From Massilibacteroides vaginae (GTDB lineage Bacteria; Bacteroidota; Bacteroidia; Bacteroidales; Tannerellaceae), in assembly GCF_900178525.1 (NCBI RefSeq), contig NZ_FXDJ01000008.1, positions 625,001 through 689,000 of the forward strand: a stretch of DNA of 64,000 nucleotides, given 5' to 3'. The notes below the pieces were generated by a model. It saw only the letters and a list, made by a program, of their open reading frames with translations, searched no databases and was not told the origin of the DNA. Position numbers and translations under genes: made by a program. Below, one piece after another: positions 17,536-26,895 of the stretch; positions within the stretch are counted from its first letter, which is position 1, and the number at the start of each line of letters is the position of its first letter.

Positions 17536-17974
17536 TGCTGCTCCTGCTATTCTGACGAATTAAGCATCAAAGTAAAGCATTCGTTTTCTGTACATCTCTT
17601 TATGAAATGACCCTCTAAATTAATCGATATTTATTCCTGTTTTTTTGCATTACTATATGTTTAAAAAGATATCCTTTATTTTTCAAAAGATAACCTTTAT
17701 TTTTCGAAAAATAACCTTTATGTTTTTAGGAGGTTTCAGTGGTCTGATTATCAATGATATAGAAAGACGCTAAAAACATGGCGATTTTCCCTTGATTTTA
17801 ATTTAAAATTCTCCCGTTTTGCTCTCCCTGAGCATAGAGAAATCTTAGACAATCACAAAAATATATTTATTATTCCAAATCATTTTGCATATCAGTATGG
17901 TTTATGTTATAAACTTATTTATATTTGCAGAAATATATTATTTCTAATACAATAACAAATTAAATATTACTGTC
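17536..17974. other. Non-coding interval before the DUF2141 gene
   Basis: This AT-rich stretch holds repeat copy A (17664-17760) and, at 17920-17927, a -7-like box TATATTTG about 48 bases before the DUF2141 start. A recognisable -33 TTTG at the usual distance is lacking. No further gene is supported here. Confidence 0.6.
17664..17760 (+). repeat. Dispersed intergenic repeat, copy A
   Basis: The core contains CCTTTATTTTTCAAAAGATA, then CTTTATTTTTCGAAAAATAA, then CCTTTATGTTTTT. About 50 bases recur with few changes, in opposite orientation, near 48081-48150, and similarity continues weakly into flanking sequence (GGT..CTGATT.TCA..GATATA). Within each copy the unit AACCTTTATTTTTC repeats. No coding capacity is seen. 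Confidence 0.7.
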
Positions 17975-18391
17975 ATGAAAAGTTTAATAATCAATGTTTT
18001 TGCATGCTTGACAATAGCTGTTTCCGGAAACAGTATAATGGCACAAACTGCCGAATTAACAATCGTAGTAAAAGACATCAAAGAATTAAAAGGGAAAATA
18101 TTGGTTGCTGTTAAGGACAGCAAAAACCCGGAAGCAATGGTTTACGATATGGCTCCGGTGGAACAAAAGGAAAGCGTTGTTTTTACATTAAAAGATGTTC
18201 CCGCAGGAAAGGTCGATATTTCACTCTTTCAGGATCTCAATGAAAATTTCAAGCTGGATATGGACGAACAAAACATACCGCTTGAGCCTTGTTACAACAA
18301 AGAAAAATTCAACGTGAAAGAAAACGATACGAATAAACTCGTGGTCAGATTGATAAACGTGAAAGAACTGATGATGCAAAATCCGAATTAA
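17975..18391 (+). CDS. DUF2141-family exported protein
   Basis: The product has 138 residues with a signal peptide (1-23, ending SIMAQ) and a single beta-sandwich domain. Its ELKGKILVAVKDSKNPEAMV and FTLKDVPAGKVDISLFQDLN stretches, with the Asp/Asn-rich DLNENFKLDMDE, match the DUF2141 family. It ends one base before the TonB-family barrel gene, so both are one transcriptional unit. DUF2141 proteins often sit beside outer-membrane barrels in Bacteroidetes; their function is not established. Confidence 0.8.
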   Translation: MKSLIINVFACLTIAVSGNSIMAQTAELTIVVKDIKELKGKILVAVKDSKNPEAMVYDMAPVEQKESVVFTLKDVPAGKVDISLFQDLNENFKLDMDEQNIPLEPCYNKEKFNVKENDTNKLVVRLINVKELMMQNPN

Positions 18392-18392
18392 G

Positions 18393-20789
18393 ATGAAACG
18401 AACAGTCTTCTATTTTTTTATCAGTATTTCCTTCTTTTTTTCTATAACAGCCATTGCGCAAGAACGCAAAGGGCGTATTCTTAACAACCGGAATGAACCT
18501 GTTGAGTTTGCGACGATTATCCTACTCAAGAACGGGGAACAGGCCACCACGGCAATAACGGATACATCAGGCTGTTTCGCTTTTACGGCTAATGAAGGTA
18601 AATACTTGATGCGCATTCAGAACATTACGTATAAAACGCTTGAGAACGAAATCAACCTTACCCGAAGCAATCTTGATTTAGGGTTATTTGAAATGGAGGA
18701 TGCGTTTGTAAATATGTCGGAAGTAGTGGTTACCGCCTCTACGATCACTCGTGAAACAGACAGATTTATTATGCAGGTCAACAACAATATGCCTTCGCTG
18801 ATGAACAAAGACGCGTCTGAAGTGCTTCAACTTGCCCCCGGTGTATGGGTGGATGAGAAGGGTATTTCTATCAACGGAACTGCCGGAACTAAAGTGTATA
18901 TTAATGACCGGGAACTAAAGCTTCCGGCCAACGAACTGGTTGGCTATCTGCGCAATTATCGTTCGTCGGATATAGCACGCGTTGAAGTAGTGCCGCAAGC
19001 TGGAGCGGAATACAGTGCGGATTCCAAAGGGGGTGTAATCAGGATTGTTTTACGCAAACAGCAGGAAAACGGGTTGACCGGCAGTGGCATGATGCAAACC
19101 TCACAGGGTGAAAATTACGCCTATTACAAACCCTCGGCAAACATAAACGCACGTATTGGAAAATGGACAATAAACGCATCCGCGTCCGGAGATGTAACAC
19201 CCACAAACAAAAATAAAATGACCGAACTTCGCTCCTATCCGGATGTTTCGGATGATTCTTTTCAATCTCAGTCATTTATGAACAGAAAACCGAAATCGGC
19301 AATGGGCAGACTGGGGGCTGTTTATGAAATAAATAAAAGAAACAGTATTGGCGCGGAACTGGAATGGTGGGCAAGAAAAACAGAAACACCGGCCTACTCG
19401 GAAACGACCGGCAACACAAGTGGCACCCTGTTTCATAGCACAAGCAACTACGAAGAATATGAAAAAGACCGGAATATGTCGGCAACTTTCAACTATATAT
19501 ATAAGGTAGATACGCTTGGGTCTATCCTTAAAACGATTGTAGACTATACCGATAAAAAAGTTACAGGGGTAAATGAATACGCGTCTGTTTTTGAGCTACC
19601 CAATGGTCGGTCGGATTCCGTTTACCGCAACAATTCGTGGTCGAACTACCGCATATACACTACTGATCTGATGTTGGACAAGCGTTTGCAAAACGGGATG
19701 AAATATACCGGAGGAGTACGTTTTGTCCGCAATGAAATGTCAAACGAAACCTTGTATGAGGGGCAATACAATAAACAATGGAGACCACTCGATCGATTTA
19801 ATTACGCGTTGGATTATGCGGAAAACATCAGTGCCGCTTATGCTACATTTGCATTCCGGTTGGGCAGTCTGGATGTTTTAGCCGGTTTGCGCGGTGAATA
19901 TACGTTTACAACAGGGAAAAATGAACCGGATAAAAAGTACACAGATCTGTTTCCAAACCTGAATCTGACTTATTCGTTTAATACGATGAAAACTTTTTTA
20001 CTTGTGGGACAGTATGCCCGGAATATACAACGTCCGAACTTTTGGTATTTAAACTCAAATCGTATTCAATACTCAGACTACGCGTATTATATCGGCAACC
20101 CACTGCTTAAGCCCACTTACATCAACCGGATGAGTCTAACCGCAGTATATAAATATCGCCACACGCTAACAGTCGGAGCCAATCTGCACAAAGACCTGAT
20201 ACGTGAAGTAACAAAAATCGATTCGGAAAATCCGGAAGTTAAATACATAACTCCTGAAAATCATTCCAGCGAGAATCACTATTTTGTTGCCATAAGCAGT
20301 CCGCTGAATTTCAACAAATGGTTCTCGTTAAACACAAATTTAGTCGGTGTAAAACAAGATATTCGTGGGGTAAAAACAGACAAGACGATGAGTCATTACC
20401 TCTATTTCATCAACTCGACGGCCAATTTCACACTGCCTATGGATTTCTTCCTTGAATTTTCTTACAACGGCACAAGCCGGCTGTATTCCGCTAATTCAGG
20501 AATTGAACCCACTCATTTATTTCATGCAGAGATCAAAAAAAAGCTACTTGCCGGCCGGATGAACCTGACGTTAGGCATCCACAATATATTCAATCGGCAG
20601 ACCTCCTATTTCGCGAACATGGATAGTTACATGTCGAAATCAAAAAGTGTGGACGCAAGGAATTCCCGGTCAATAAAACTATCGCTACAATACACGTTCA
20701 ATGCAGGGAAAGCAGTTAAAAAGCGTGCAATTGAAAGTGGACTTAACTCGGAAAAGGAACGTATAGAAAAGGCCTCCGGTGTAAAATAA
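18393..20789 (+). CDS. TonB-dependent-receptor-like outer-membrane beta-barrel protein
   Basis: The product has 798 residues. It has a signal peptide (1-22), a carboxypeptidase-regulatory-like domain (about 25-105, GRILNNRNEPVEFATIILLK), a plug-like domain (about 115-215, VNNNMPSLMNKDASEVLQLA and SKGGVIRIVLRK) and a C-terminal barrel of the OMP_b-brl_3 type. It lacks the SusC-specific motifs and is shorter than SusC proteins. It probably imports or binds a ligand at the outer membrane. Coupling to the DUF2141 gene is its only functional clue. Confidence 0.8.
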   Translation: MKRTVFYFFISISFFFSITAIAQERKGRILNNRNEPVEFATIILLKNGEQATTAITDTSGCFAFTANEGKYLMRIQNITYKTLENEINLTRSNLDLGLFEMEDAFVNMSEVVVTASTITRETDRFIMQVNNNMPSLMNKDASEVLQLAPGVWVDEKGISINGTAGTKVYINDRELKLPANELVGYLRNYRSSDIARVEVVPQAGAEYSADSKGGVIRIVLRKQQENGLTGSGMMQTSQGENYAYYKPSANINARIGKWTINASASGDVTPTNKNKMTELRSYPDVSDDSFQSQSFMNRKPKSAMGRLGAVYEINKRNSIGAELEWWARKTETPAYSETTGNTSGTLFHSTSNYEEYEKDRNMSATFNYIYKVDTLGSILKTIVDYTDKKVTGVNEYASVFELPNGRSDSVYRNNSWSNYRIYTTDLMLDKRLQNGMKYTGGVRFVRNEMSNETLYEGQYNKQWRPLDRFNYALDYAENISAAYATFAFRLGSLDVLAGLRGEYTFTTGKNEPDKKYTDLFPNLNLTYSFNTMKTFLLVGQYARNIQRPNFWYLNSNRIQYSDYAYYIGNPLLKPTYINRMSLTAVYKYRHTLTVGANLHKDLIREVTKIDSENPEVKYITPENHSSENHYFVAISSPLNFNKWFSLNTNLVGVKQDIRGVKTDKTMSHYLYFINSTANFTLPMDFFLEFSYNGTSRLYSANSGIEPTHLFHAEIKKKLLAGRMNLTLGIHNIFNRQTSYFANMDSYMSKSKSVDARNSRSIKLSLQYTFNAGKAVKKRAIESGLNSEKERIEKASGVK

Positions 20790-20850
20790 TTTATATTATA
20801 AACCAAATAAGATAATAATCATTAATTTTACAATTAAAATATAATTAATC

Positions 20851-21450
20851 ATGGAAGAATTGCAAGACAAACGGCTAAACGAAAAAGAAAGTTTAGAATT
20901 GATCGCACAAATGATCCGCAACACCAAAATGAAGATGAAAGAAGGCAGCGGAACAATGTTTTTGATCTGGGGATATTCCACGGTGATCGTTACAATGCTT
21001 GTTTGGAGTCTTTGTCTTTATACGCAAGATTATAGATACCAGTGGCTCTGGTTCCTGCTGCCGATATCCGCTTCAATAATGACGATTATTTACAAAAAGC
21101 AAGAAGATAAAAAACCTCGTGTCAGCACATATATAGACCGTGTAATAAGCTATATATGGTGGGTAGTGGGTGTTGCCGGATTTTTGCTTTCAATGGTATC
21201 TATACTGGCTTATACCTTCCCGATCTTGTTTGTAATCGTTCTGATCATGGGCATCGGCACTACATTAACAGGATTAATCATCAGTTTCCGTCCGTTGATT
21301 ATTTCCGGTATAATAGGAATGGCGGCTTCAGTCGTTTTATCTTTCCTGAGCTGGAAGTTTCAACTACCACTGTTTTCCCTGATTTTTCTGTTCATGATGA
21401 TCATTCCCGGGCATTACCTGAACCATAAAGCCACAAATAACAATGTTTAA
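20851..21450 (+). CDS. Multi-pass membrane protein of unknown function
   Basis: The product has 199 residues. A charged N-terminal segment (about 1-33) is followed by five or six hydrophobic helices (about 36-57, 64-78, 95-120, 122-145, 147-162, 165-188). It overlaps the start of a winged-helix regulator by eight bases. In Bacteroidetes such pairs of a small membrane protein and an HTH_34 regulator recur, but no activity is assigned. No catalytic motif is seen. Confidence 0.7.
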   Translation: MEELQDKRLNEKESLELIAQMIRNTKMKMKEGSGTMFLIWGYSTVIVTMLVWSLCLYTQDYRYQWLWFLLPISASIMTIIYKKQEDKKPRVSTYIDRVISYIWWVVGVAGFLLSMVSILAYTFPILFVIVLIMGIGTTLTGLIISFRPLIISGIIGMAASVVLSFLSWKFQLPLFSLIFLFMMIIPGHYLNHKATNNNV

Positions 21451-21727
21451 AGAATTAGATCCGTTATTTTTATCCGAACTCCGACTTGCCGTAATGTCGA
21501 TTCTGATCTCGGTAGAAGAGGCCGACTTTGTCTATTTGAGGGAAAAGACAAACGCAACCGCCGGAAACCTGAGTGTGCAGATCGATAAATTGCAACAAGC
21601 GGGTTATATTGACATAAAAAAAACATTCAAAGGAAAAAGACCTCAAACGCTTTGTAAAATAACAAAAAAAGGAATCAGCGCTTTTGAAGAATATATTGAG
21701 GCTTTAAAAAGCTACATAAACCTATAA
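21443..21727 (+). CDS. Winged-helix transcriptional regulator (HTH_34 / MarR-ArsR-like)
   Basis: This is a 94-residue single-domain protein. SELRLAVMSILISVEEADFV, LREKTNATAGNLSVQIDKLQ (recognition helix) and GYIDIKKTFKGKRPQTLCKI with TKKG (wing) are characteristic of the short winged-helix family. It lacks metal-binding cysteines. The eight-base overlap with the membrane protein gene suggests it controls, or responds to, that protein. Targets are unknown. Confidence 0.82.
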   Translation: MFKELDPLFLSELRLAVMSILISVEEADFVYLREKTNATAGNLSVQIDKLQQAGYIDIKKTFKGKRPQTLCKITKKGISAFEEYIEALKSYINL

Positions 21728-21778
21728 TAATCAGCTTATAAAAGCTATCCTGTTTGAGAATAAGAATCATACATAATT

Positions 21779-21828
21779 GAGAGGGTTTTTCAAAAACATG
21801 CTATAAAGCATATTTTGAAAAACTCTCT
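21779..21828 (+). terminator. Long hairpin terminator after the regulator gene
   Basis: GAGAGGGTTTTTCAAAA (from 21779) pairs with TTTTGAAAAACTCTCT (21813-21828). An inner ATGCT/AGCAT stem extends the hairpin. It lies between the regulator and the mce promoter. Confidence 0.75.
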
Positions 21829-21866
21829 TAATTTGAAAAAAGATTCCTCTAATGTTTAAAAGAACG

Positions 21867-21874
21867 TACATTTG
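21867..21874 (+). promoter_or_regulatory. -7 box of the methylmalonyl-CoA operon
   Basis: TACATTTG fits TAnnTTTG and lies 44 bases before the mce start. A TTTG at the usual -33 distance is not evident. Confidence 0.5.
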
Positions 21875-21918
21875 TCGTCTTAAACAGAAACAACTAACTA
21901 TAACTAAATAAAGACATC

Positions 21919-22332
21919 ATGAATATCTCACACATTGAGCATCTTGGTATTGCAGTAAAGAGTATCGAACAATCTCTTCCTTACTACGAAGAAGTTCTCG
22001 GATTGAAATGCTACAACATAGAAGAAGTTGTAGATCAAAAAGTTAAAACTGCTTTTTTTAAAGTAGGGCAAACAAAAATCGAACTTCTTGAACCTACCAG
22101 CGAAGACAGTACAATCGCAAAGTTTATTGAGAAAAAAGGAGAAGGAATACACCATATCGCATTTGCAGTTCCTTCTGTACAAGAAGCACTTGACAAAGCT
22201 TCTGAAAAAGGTGTTCAATTGATTGACAAAGCACCAAGAGCAGGTGCGGAGGGTATGGATATCGCCTTCTTACATCCTAAATCAACATGCAGTGTACTTA
22301 CAGAATTCTGCATGCCGGGTGCAAAAAAATAA
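21919..22332 (+). CDS. mce: Methylmalonyl-CoA epimerase
   Basis: This 137-residue vicinal-oxygen-chelate protein has the family pattern HLGIAVKSIEQSLPYYEEVL, KIELLEPTSEDSTIAKFIEK and GIHHIAFAVPSVQEAL, containing the expected His and Glu metal ligands. It interconverts the two stereoisomers of methylmalonyl-CoA between methylmalonyl-CoA mutase and the decarboxylase, in the succinate-to-propionate pathway. It heads the mmd gene set. Confidence 0.93.
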   Translation: MNISHIEHLGIAVKSIEQSLPYYEEVLGLKCYNIEEVVDQKVKTAFFKVGQTKIELLEPTSEDSTIAKFIEKKGEGIHHIAFAVPSVQEALDKASEKGVQLIDKAPRAGAEGMDIAFLHPKSTCSVLTEFCMPGAKK

Positions 22333-22377
22333 CAACGTAATTTTAAAAGAACATTTTTAACAATAAGCTAAAATCTA

Positions 22378-23940
22378 ATGGATAACCAGCAAGAGAAAGT
22401 GAAACAACTTATCTCGCTTCGTGAAAAGGCTCGCCTTGGTGGAGGAGAAAAAAGAATTGCTTCACAACATGAGAAAGGCAAATATACGGCCAGAGAACGT
22501 ATTGCTATGTTGCTCGACGAGGGCAGTTTCGAGGAATTTGACATGTTTGTTCAGCACCGCTGCACAAACTTTGGTATTAGTGATACGCAATATTTAGGAG
22601 ACGGTGTAGTTACTGGTTATGGAACTATCGACAACCGTTTAGTTTATATTTACGCGCAGGATTTCACCGTATTTGGCGGCGCTTTATCTGAATCAATGGC
22701 CATGAAAATATGTAAAGTAATGGATCAGGCGATGAAGATGGGTGCTCCGGTAATCGGATTGAATGATTCGGGAGGCGCGCGTATTCAGGAAAGTGTAAAT
22801 GCTTTGGCAGGTTATGCTGAAATATTTCAACGCAATATTCTTGCCTCCGGAGTAATTCCTCAGATATCCGCGATCTTCGGTCCTTGTGCCGGTGGTGCGG
22901 TATATTCACCTGCTTTAACAGACTTCACTATCATGTCTGAAGGTACCAGTTATATGTTTGTAACCGGTCCGAAAGTAGTTAAAAGCGTTACGGGAGAAAC
23001 TGTAACTCAGGAACAATTAGGAGGTGCGAAAGTACACGCCAGCAAATCAGGTGTATCTCATTTCGTATCCGAGACTGAAGAAGATGGTTTATTAGTTATT
23101 CGTAAGCTATTAAGTTACCTTCCTCAAAATAACCTGGAAGATGCTCCGCTAAGTATATGTACAGACGCTGTCGATCGTTTGGAAGATGCGTTAAATGAAA
23201 TCATTCCGGACAATCCGAACAAACCATACGACGTTACAGACATAATAAAAGGTATCGTTGACAATGGAGAATACTTAGAGTCACAAAAGTTATATGCGCC
23301 TAACATCGTTACTTGCTTTGCTCGTTTCAATGGTCAAAGTGTAGGTATTATCGCTAACCAACCGAAATACCTGGCCGGTGTATTAGACATTAACGCATCT
23401 CGTAAGGCTGCGCGTTTTGTACGTTTCTGCGACGCGTTCAATATTCCTATCGTAACATTGGTAGACGTACCGGGATTCCTTCCGGGAACTGCACAGGAAT
23501 ACGGAGGTATCATCATTCATGGTGCGAAATTACTTTTCGCATACGGTGAAGCTACTGTTCCAAAGGTAACTGTTATCTTGCGTAAATCGTATGGTGGTGC
23601 TTATTGCGTAATGAGTTCTAAACATTTACGTGGTGACATTAACTACTCTTGGCCATCCGGCGAAATCGCTGTAATGGGCGCAAGTGGAGCAATAGAAGTG
23701 CTTTATTCTAAAGATATAGCTAAAATAGAAAATCCGGAGGAGAAAGCAGCCTTTATCGCTGAAAAAGAAGCAGAGTATAAAGATGCTTTTGCCAATCCTT
23801 ATGAAGCGGCTAAATATGGCTATGTGGATGACGTGATTGAACCACGTAACACGCGTTTCCGTATTATCCGTGCTTTGCAGTCATTAGCAACCAAGAAACT
23901 GGTAAATCCGGCAAAAAAACACAGTAACATTCCATTATAA
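22378..23940 (+). CDS. mmdA: Methylmalonyl-CoA decarboxylase / propionyl-CoA carboxylase carboxyltransferase subunit
   Basis: The product has 520 residues with two crotonase-like carboxyltransferase halves. Landmarks are [20 protein letters not shown], the oxyanion stretch [34 protein letters not shown], and in the C-terminal half [18 protein letters not shown] and [17 protein letters not shown]. It moves carboxylate between methylmalonyl-CoA and the biotin carrier encoded two genes later. Its neighbours identify it as the alpha subunit of a decarboxylase, but a role in an acyl-CoA carboxylase is possible if the beta subunit is truly missing. Confidence 0.93.
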   Translation: MDNQQEKVKQLISLREKARLGGGEKRIASQHEKGKYTARERIAMLLDEGSFEEFDMFVQHRCTNFGISDTQYLGDGVVTGYGTIDNRLVYIYAQDFTVFGGALSESMAMKICKVMDQAMKMGAPVIGLNDSGGARIQESVNALAGYAEIFQRNILASGVIPQISAIFGPCAGGAVYSPALTDFTIMSEGTSYMFVTGPKVVKSVTGETVTQEQLGGAKVHASKSGVSHFVSETEEDGLLVIRKLLSYLPQNNLEDAPLSICTDAVDRLEDALNEIIPDNPNKPYDVTDIIKGIVDNGEYLESQKLYAPNIVTCFARFNGQSVGIIANQPKYLAGVLDINASRKAARFVRFCDAFNIPIVTLVDVPGFLPGTAQEYGGIIIHGAKLLFAYGEATVPKVTVILRKSYGGAYCVMSSKHLRGDINYSWPSGEIAVMGASGAIEVLYSKDIAKIENPEEKAAFIAEKEAEYKDAFANPYEAAKYGYVDDVIEPRNTRFRIIRALQSLATKKLVNPAKKHSNIPL

Positions 23941-23954
23941 ACCGAAAGGAAGAT

Positions 23955-24866
23955 ATGAAACAATTATTGTCAATAAAGATAGTTGCACTAATAATCTGTC
24001 TTTTTTCGGTTTCGAAAGCCACAGGTCAAATGTTGGACGATGTTCGAATTAATGAAATCCAGGTAATTAACAAGGATGGATTTAAGGATAATTTCGGACA
24101 GGCACTTTCCTGGATTGAGCTTTTCAACACCGGATACGGACAAGTGAATATTGGTGGAGCTATTTTAAAAGTAAACGGTAAAGAATATCGTATCCCCAGA
24201 ACAAAAGAGATGGTTATCCCGACACGTGGATATGTTATCTTTTTTGCGAGTGGGCAAACTGATAAGGGTGCGTACTATACGAACTTCACGTTAGAAAATA
24301 CGGACTTTATCGAACTGTACTCTCCCGACGATCTAAATACACCCATAGACAGACTTACATTCAATCCTGCGGAAATGAAAGAAGATGTCACATACGGTTG
24401 GTTTAAGGACGAGAGCGGTGTGGAAAAAGTAATGAATCTCCCCGTAATTACTCCGGGTGCGACAAACAATACCCTTGAAACGGTTCATCGTTCGGAACTA
24501 TTCCGTCAGGCTGATCCTTCAGGTGGTGTACTGACTATAACGGCTGTAGTCGTGGTTGGTCTGAACCTTTTCTTGCTGTACATTATTTTCGCATACATTG
24601 GAAAAATGAATATGAAGATAGCTCGCAGAAAAGAAGAAAAAGCGTTGAAAGCTATTGCAGAAGCAACGAATACTAAAGTTGTTGCCGGAAAAGAAGATGT
24701 TCTTACCAACGAAGAGTTAGCTGCTATTGCTATCGCATTGTTTAAGTATTCAGAAGATCTTCATGACATTGAGGATACCGTGTTGACCATCAACCGGGCA
24801 GCGAAAGCTTATTCTCCATGGAGTTCCAAAATCTACGGTTTGAGACAATCATTAATTAAAAGGTAA
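23955..24866 (+). CDS. mmdD: OadG-like delta subunit with lamin-tail domain
   Basis: The product has 303 residues with a signal peptide (1-24). A lamin-tail-like beta domain (about 28-165: RINEIQVINKDGFKDNFGQA, WIELFNTG) is followed by one transmembrane helix (about 194-216, LTITAVVVVGLNLFLLYIIF) and a charged cytoplasmic tail. The helix-plus-tail matches OadG/MmdD subunits that anchor biotin-dependent decarboxylases, and the lamin-tail extension is usual in Bacteroidales. It lies 14 bases after mmdA and three bases before the biotin carrier. Confidence 0.78.
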   Translation: MKQLLSIKIVALIICLFSVSKATGQMLDDVRINEIQVINKDGFKDNFGQALSWIELFNTGYGQVNIGGAILKVNGKEYRIPRTKEMVIPTRGYVIFFASGQTDKGAYYTNFTLENTDFIELYSPDDLNTPIDRLTFNPAEMKEDVTYGWFKDESGVEKVMNLPVITPGATNNTLETVHRSELFRQADPSGGVLTITAVVVVGLNLFLLYIIFAYIGKMNMKIARRKEEKALKAIAEATNTKVVAGKEDVLTNEELAAIAIALFKYSEDLHDIEDTVLTINRAAKAYSPWSSKIYGLRQSLIKR

Positions 24867-24869
24867 ATC

Positions 24870-25304
24870 ATGAAAAAATATGTTATAAAGATATACGGTA
24901 CTGAATATGCCGTAAAAATCAAAAACGTAGAGGGAAAAACTGCACAGCTCACGGTTAATGACATCCCCTACGAAGTAGAAGTTGAAGGGATAACAACGAA
25001 TCCGACAAGAATGACTACTAAAACAGCTATTCAACATCCGGTTATGCAGTCTGAAGTTCCGGTTAGTAAACCGGCTCCTACTTCAAGCAGCTCATATCCA
25101 ATGAAAGCACCACTTCCCGGTGTGATTTTGGAAATGGGTATCAAAGAAGGTGATACGATAAAACAAGGTCAGCTTTTATTAGTACTTGAAGCAATGAAAA
25201 TGGAGAACAACATCGAATCAGACAGAGCTGGTGTAATAGACAAGATCTACTTTCACAAAGGCGACTCCGTATTAGAAGGCGACACACTGCTTACAATCAA
25301 ATAA
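24870..25304 (+). CDS. mmdC: Biotin carboxyl carrier subunit (gamma)
   Basis: The product has 144 residues. An N-terminal domain (1-45) and a Pro/Ser/Thr-rich linker (about 55-76) precede the biotinyl domain (77-144). The biotin attachment motif EAMKMEN gives Lys110 as the modified residue. It shuttles CO2 from mmdA to the membrane beta subunit. It is the last gene before a terminator; the beta subunit gene that usually follows in Bacteroides is not present here. Confidence 0.93.
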   Translation: MKKYVIKIYGTEYAVKIKNVEGKTAQLTVNDIPYEVEVEGITTNPTRMTTKTAIQHPVMQSEVPVSKPAPTSSSSYPMKAPLPGVILEMGIKEGDTIKQGQLLLVLEAMKMENNIESDRAGVIDKIYFHKGDSVLEGDTLLTIK

Positions 25305-25320
25305 GGATATATAACACAAA

Positions 25321-25353
25321 AAAAAACGGATATCAAAAAGGTATCCGTTTTTT
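25321..25353. terminator. Bidirectional terminator between mmdC and susD
   Basis: AAAAAACGGATA (25321-25332) and TATCCGTTTTTT (25342-25353) are perfect inverted repeats with A/T runs on both sides, positioned between convergent genes. Confidence 0.88.
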
Positions 25354-25379
25354 TGTATTATATAAATATCAAATCATCC

Positions 25380-26873
25380 TCATTTAATCAACCACATTTT
25401 AGTATTTATGTCGTCAGCACCAAAGATTTTAAGAGCCTCATCGTATTGCTTCTTATTTTGAGCACGCTCGCCATCAGGGTAAATATATCGGAAAGGAATT
25501 GTAGTTTGTTTAGCTCCTTCCGGATTTATTCCTCCGTTAAATCCGAGAATATCATTTGTACGTCTGTAATCAAACCAACCTTCTGCCCCTTTTATGAATA
25601 ATGAAGCCCATTTTTGCCCGATCAGTTGTTTTAACGTACCATCATAACTTACACCATCTTGTATCAGATAACCCTCAGCAGATTCGGAAGAAGCACCCCA
25701 ATACAAAAGACTCGCCTTAATTCCTTCTTCATAAAAACTTTGAGCCGTTTTACCGGAAACTGTAACTCCCTTTTGTTGCATGACCTCTGCAATCATAAAG
25801 CAAACTTCCGGATAGATCATCATACTTGCCTTAACCTTTCCCGGTAAATCCAAATAGAAAACCGATTTATTTAATGTGGATATATTATCACCTCCCCCAT
25901 TATAGTCATAAATTGAAATTAAAGCGACGGGGGCACCCACATAAGGATTTTTATCTACAAGACCGGACGCAGGGTCAGCAACCTCATCAAATAATAACGA
26001 CAAACGGGGATCATTACGAGATTGCATAAAATCGATGATTTCCTTACTTGGTCTTCTTTTAATAAATTCAGCGTATTCATCCGTGAGATTTCCACCACCT
26101 CCGGTAGGGCCACCCGGCCATTTATGAGTTACCACATAAGGTATTTCAGCATTATCAGCATTACTTTCAAACAATGGATATTCGGATGGATTATTTAGCA
26201 TCTCTTGAATAGTCGATAGTGCATCAGGAAGTTTATCTGACGCTTTCAGCAACAATCGCAAACGAAGTGAATTCGCAAACTTACGCCACTTCAACACATC
26301 ACCACCATACATCACATCAGCTGAGGCATCTATAGGTAAAGTCGAACTTTTCAAAAGCGTATTTGCTTCTTTCAATTTTGCGATCAGATCCGGATAAATC
26401 TCTTCTTGCTTATCGTATTTCGGATAAACAATTTGTTCATCTTTCGATTTCAAAGCCTCAGAATAAGGGATATCTCCCCATAGGTCCGTAACATACGCAA
26501 AATTAAAAACGCCAAGTATAAGTGAAGTCGCGACGTATTGATCACGTCCGTTAGCAATGGCCTGATCATGGAACGTACGATTTTCTGAGAGCCGATAATA
26601 ATGCGAATCCCAACCTTCCGAAGTCCATCCAAAAGTATCGTCACCTGCGTTTCTTAAGCGTGTCATATATCTGCCTGCAGCAGCTGGTTTGCCCATATAG
26701 GCTTCTTTCTGATAATCGTAGGCCGTCGAAATAATAACTTTTGTCAAATAATATACCTCGTCTGCCTTTTCACCGGCGTTCGGATTTGTATTGATTTTTT
26801 CAAAATCTGCCGTACAGGCAAATGAAACAAATAGTATTCCGGTCAATAATAATTGTATAACTGTTGTTTTCAT
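25380..26873 (-). CDS. SusD/RagB-family nutrient-binding lipoprotein
   Basis: The product has 497 residues from the ATG at 26873. The frame is open 12 codons further, into the end of susC, but MKTTVIQLLLTGILFVSFAC is a clear lipoprotein signal with Cys20, so 26873 is chosen. The mature protein shows SusD features: DFEKINTNPNAG at the start, the TPR-like helical region with FNFAYVTDLWGDIPYSEALK, and a C-terminal FIKGAEGWFDYRRTND. It caps the SusC transporter and binds glycan at the cell surface. It lies just downstream of susC. Confidence 0.93.
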   Translation of the reverse strand: MKTTVIQLLLTGILFVSFACTADFEKINTNPNAGEKADEVYYLTKVIISTAYDYQKEAYMGKPAAAGRYMTRLRNAGDDTFGWTSEGWDSHYYRLSENRTFHDQAIANGRDQYVATSLILGVFNFAYVTDLWGDIPYSEALKSKDEQIVYPKYDKQEEIYPDLIAKLKEANTLLKSSTLPIDASADVMYGGDVLKWRKFANSLRLRLLLKASDKLPDALSTIQEMLNNPSEYPLFESNADNAEIPYVVTHKWPGGPTGGGGNLTDEYAEFIKRRPSKEIIDFMQSRNDPRLSLLFDEVADPASGLVDKNPYVGAPVALISIYDYNGGGDNISTLNKSVFYLDLPGKVKASMMIYPEVCFMIAEVMQQKGVTVSGKTAQSFYEEGIKASLLYWGASSESAEGYLIQDGVSYDGTLKQLIGQKWASLFIKGAEGWFDYRRTNDILGFNGGINPEGAKQTTIPFRYIYPDGERAQNKKQYDEALKIFGADDINTKMWLIK

Positions 26874-26895
26874 TACTAATTTTCTTTTTTTAATA

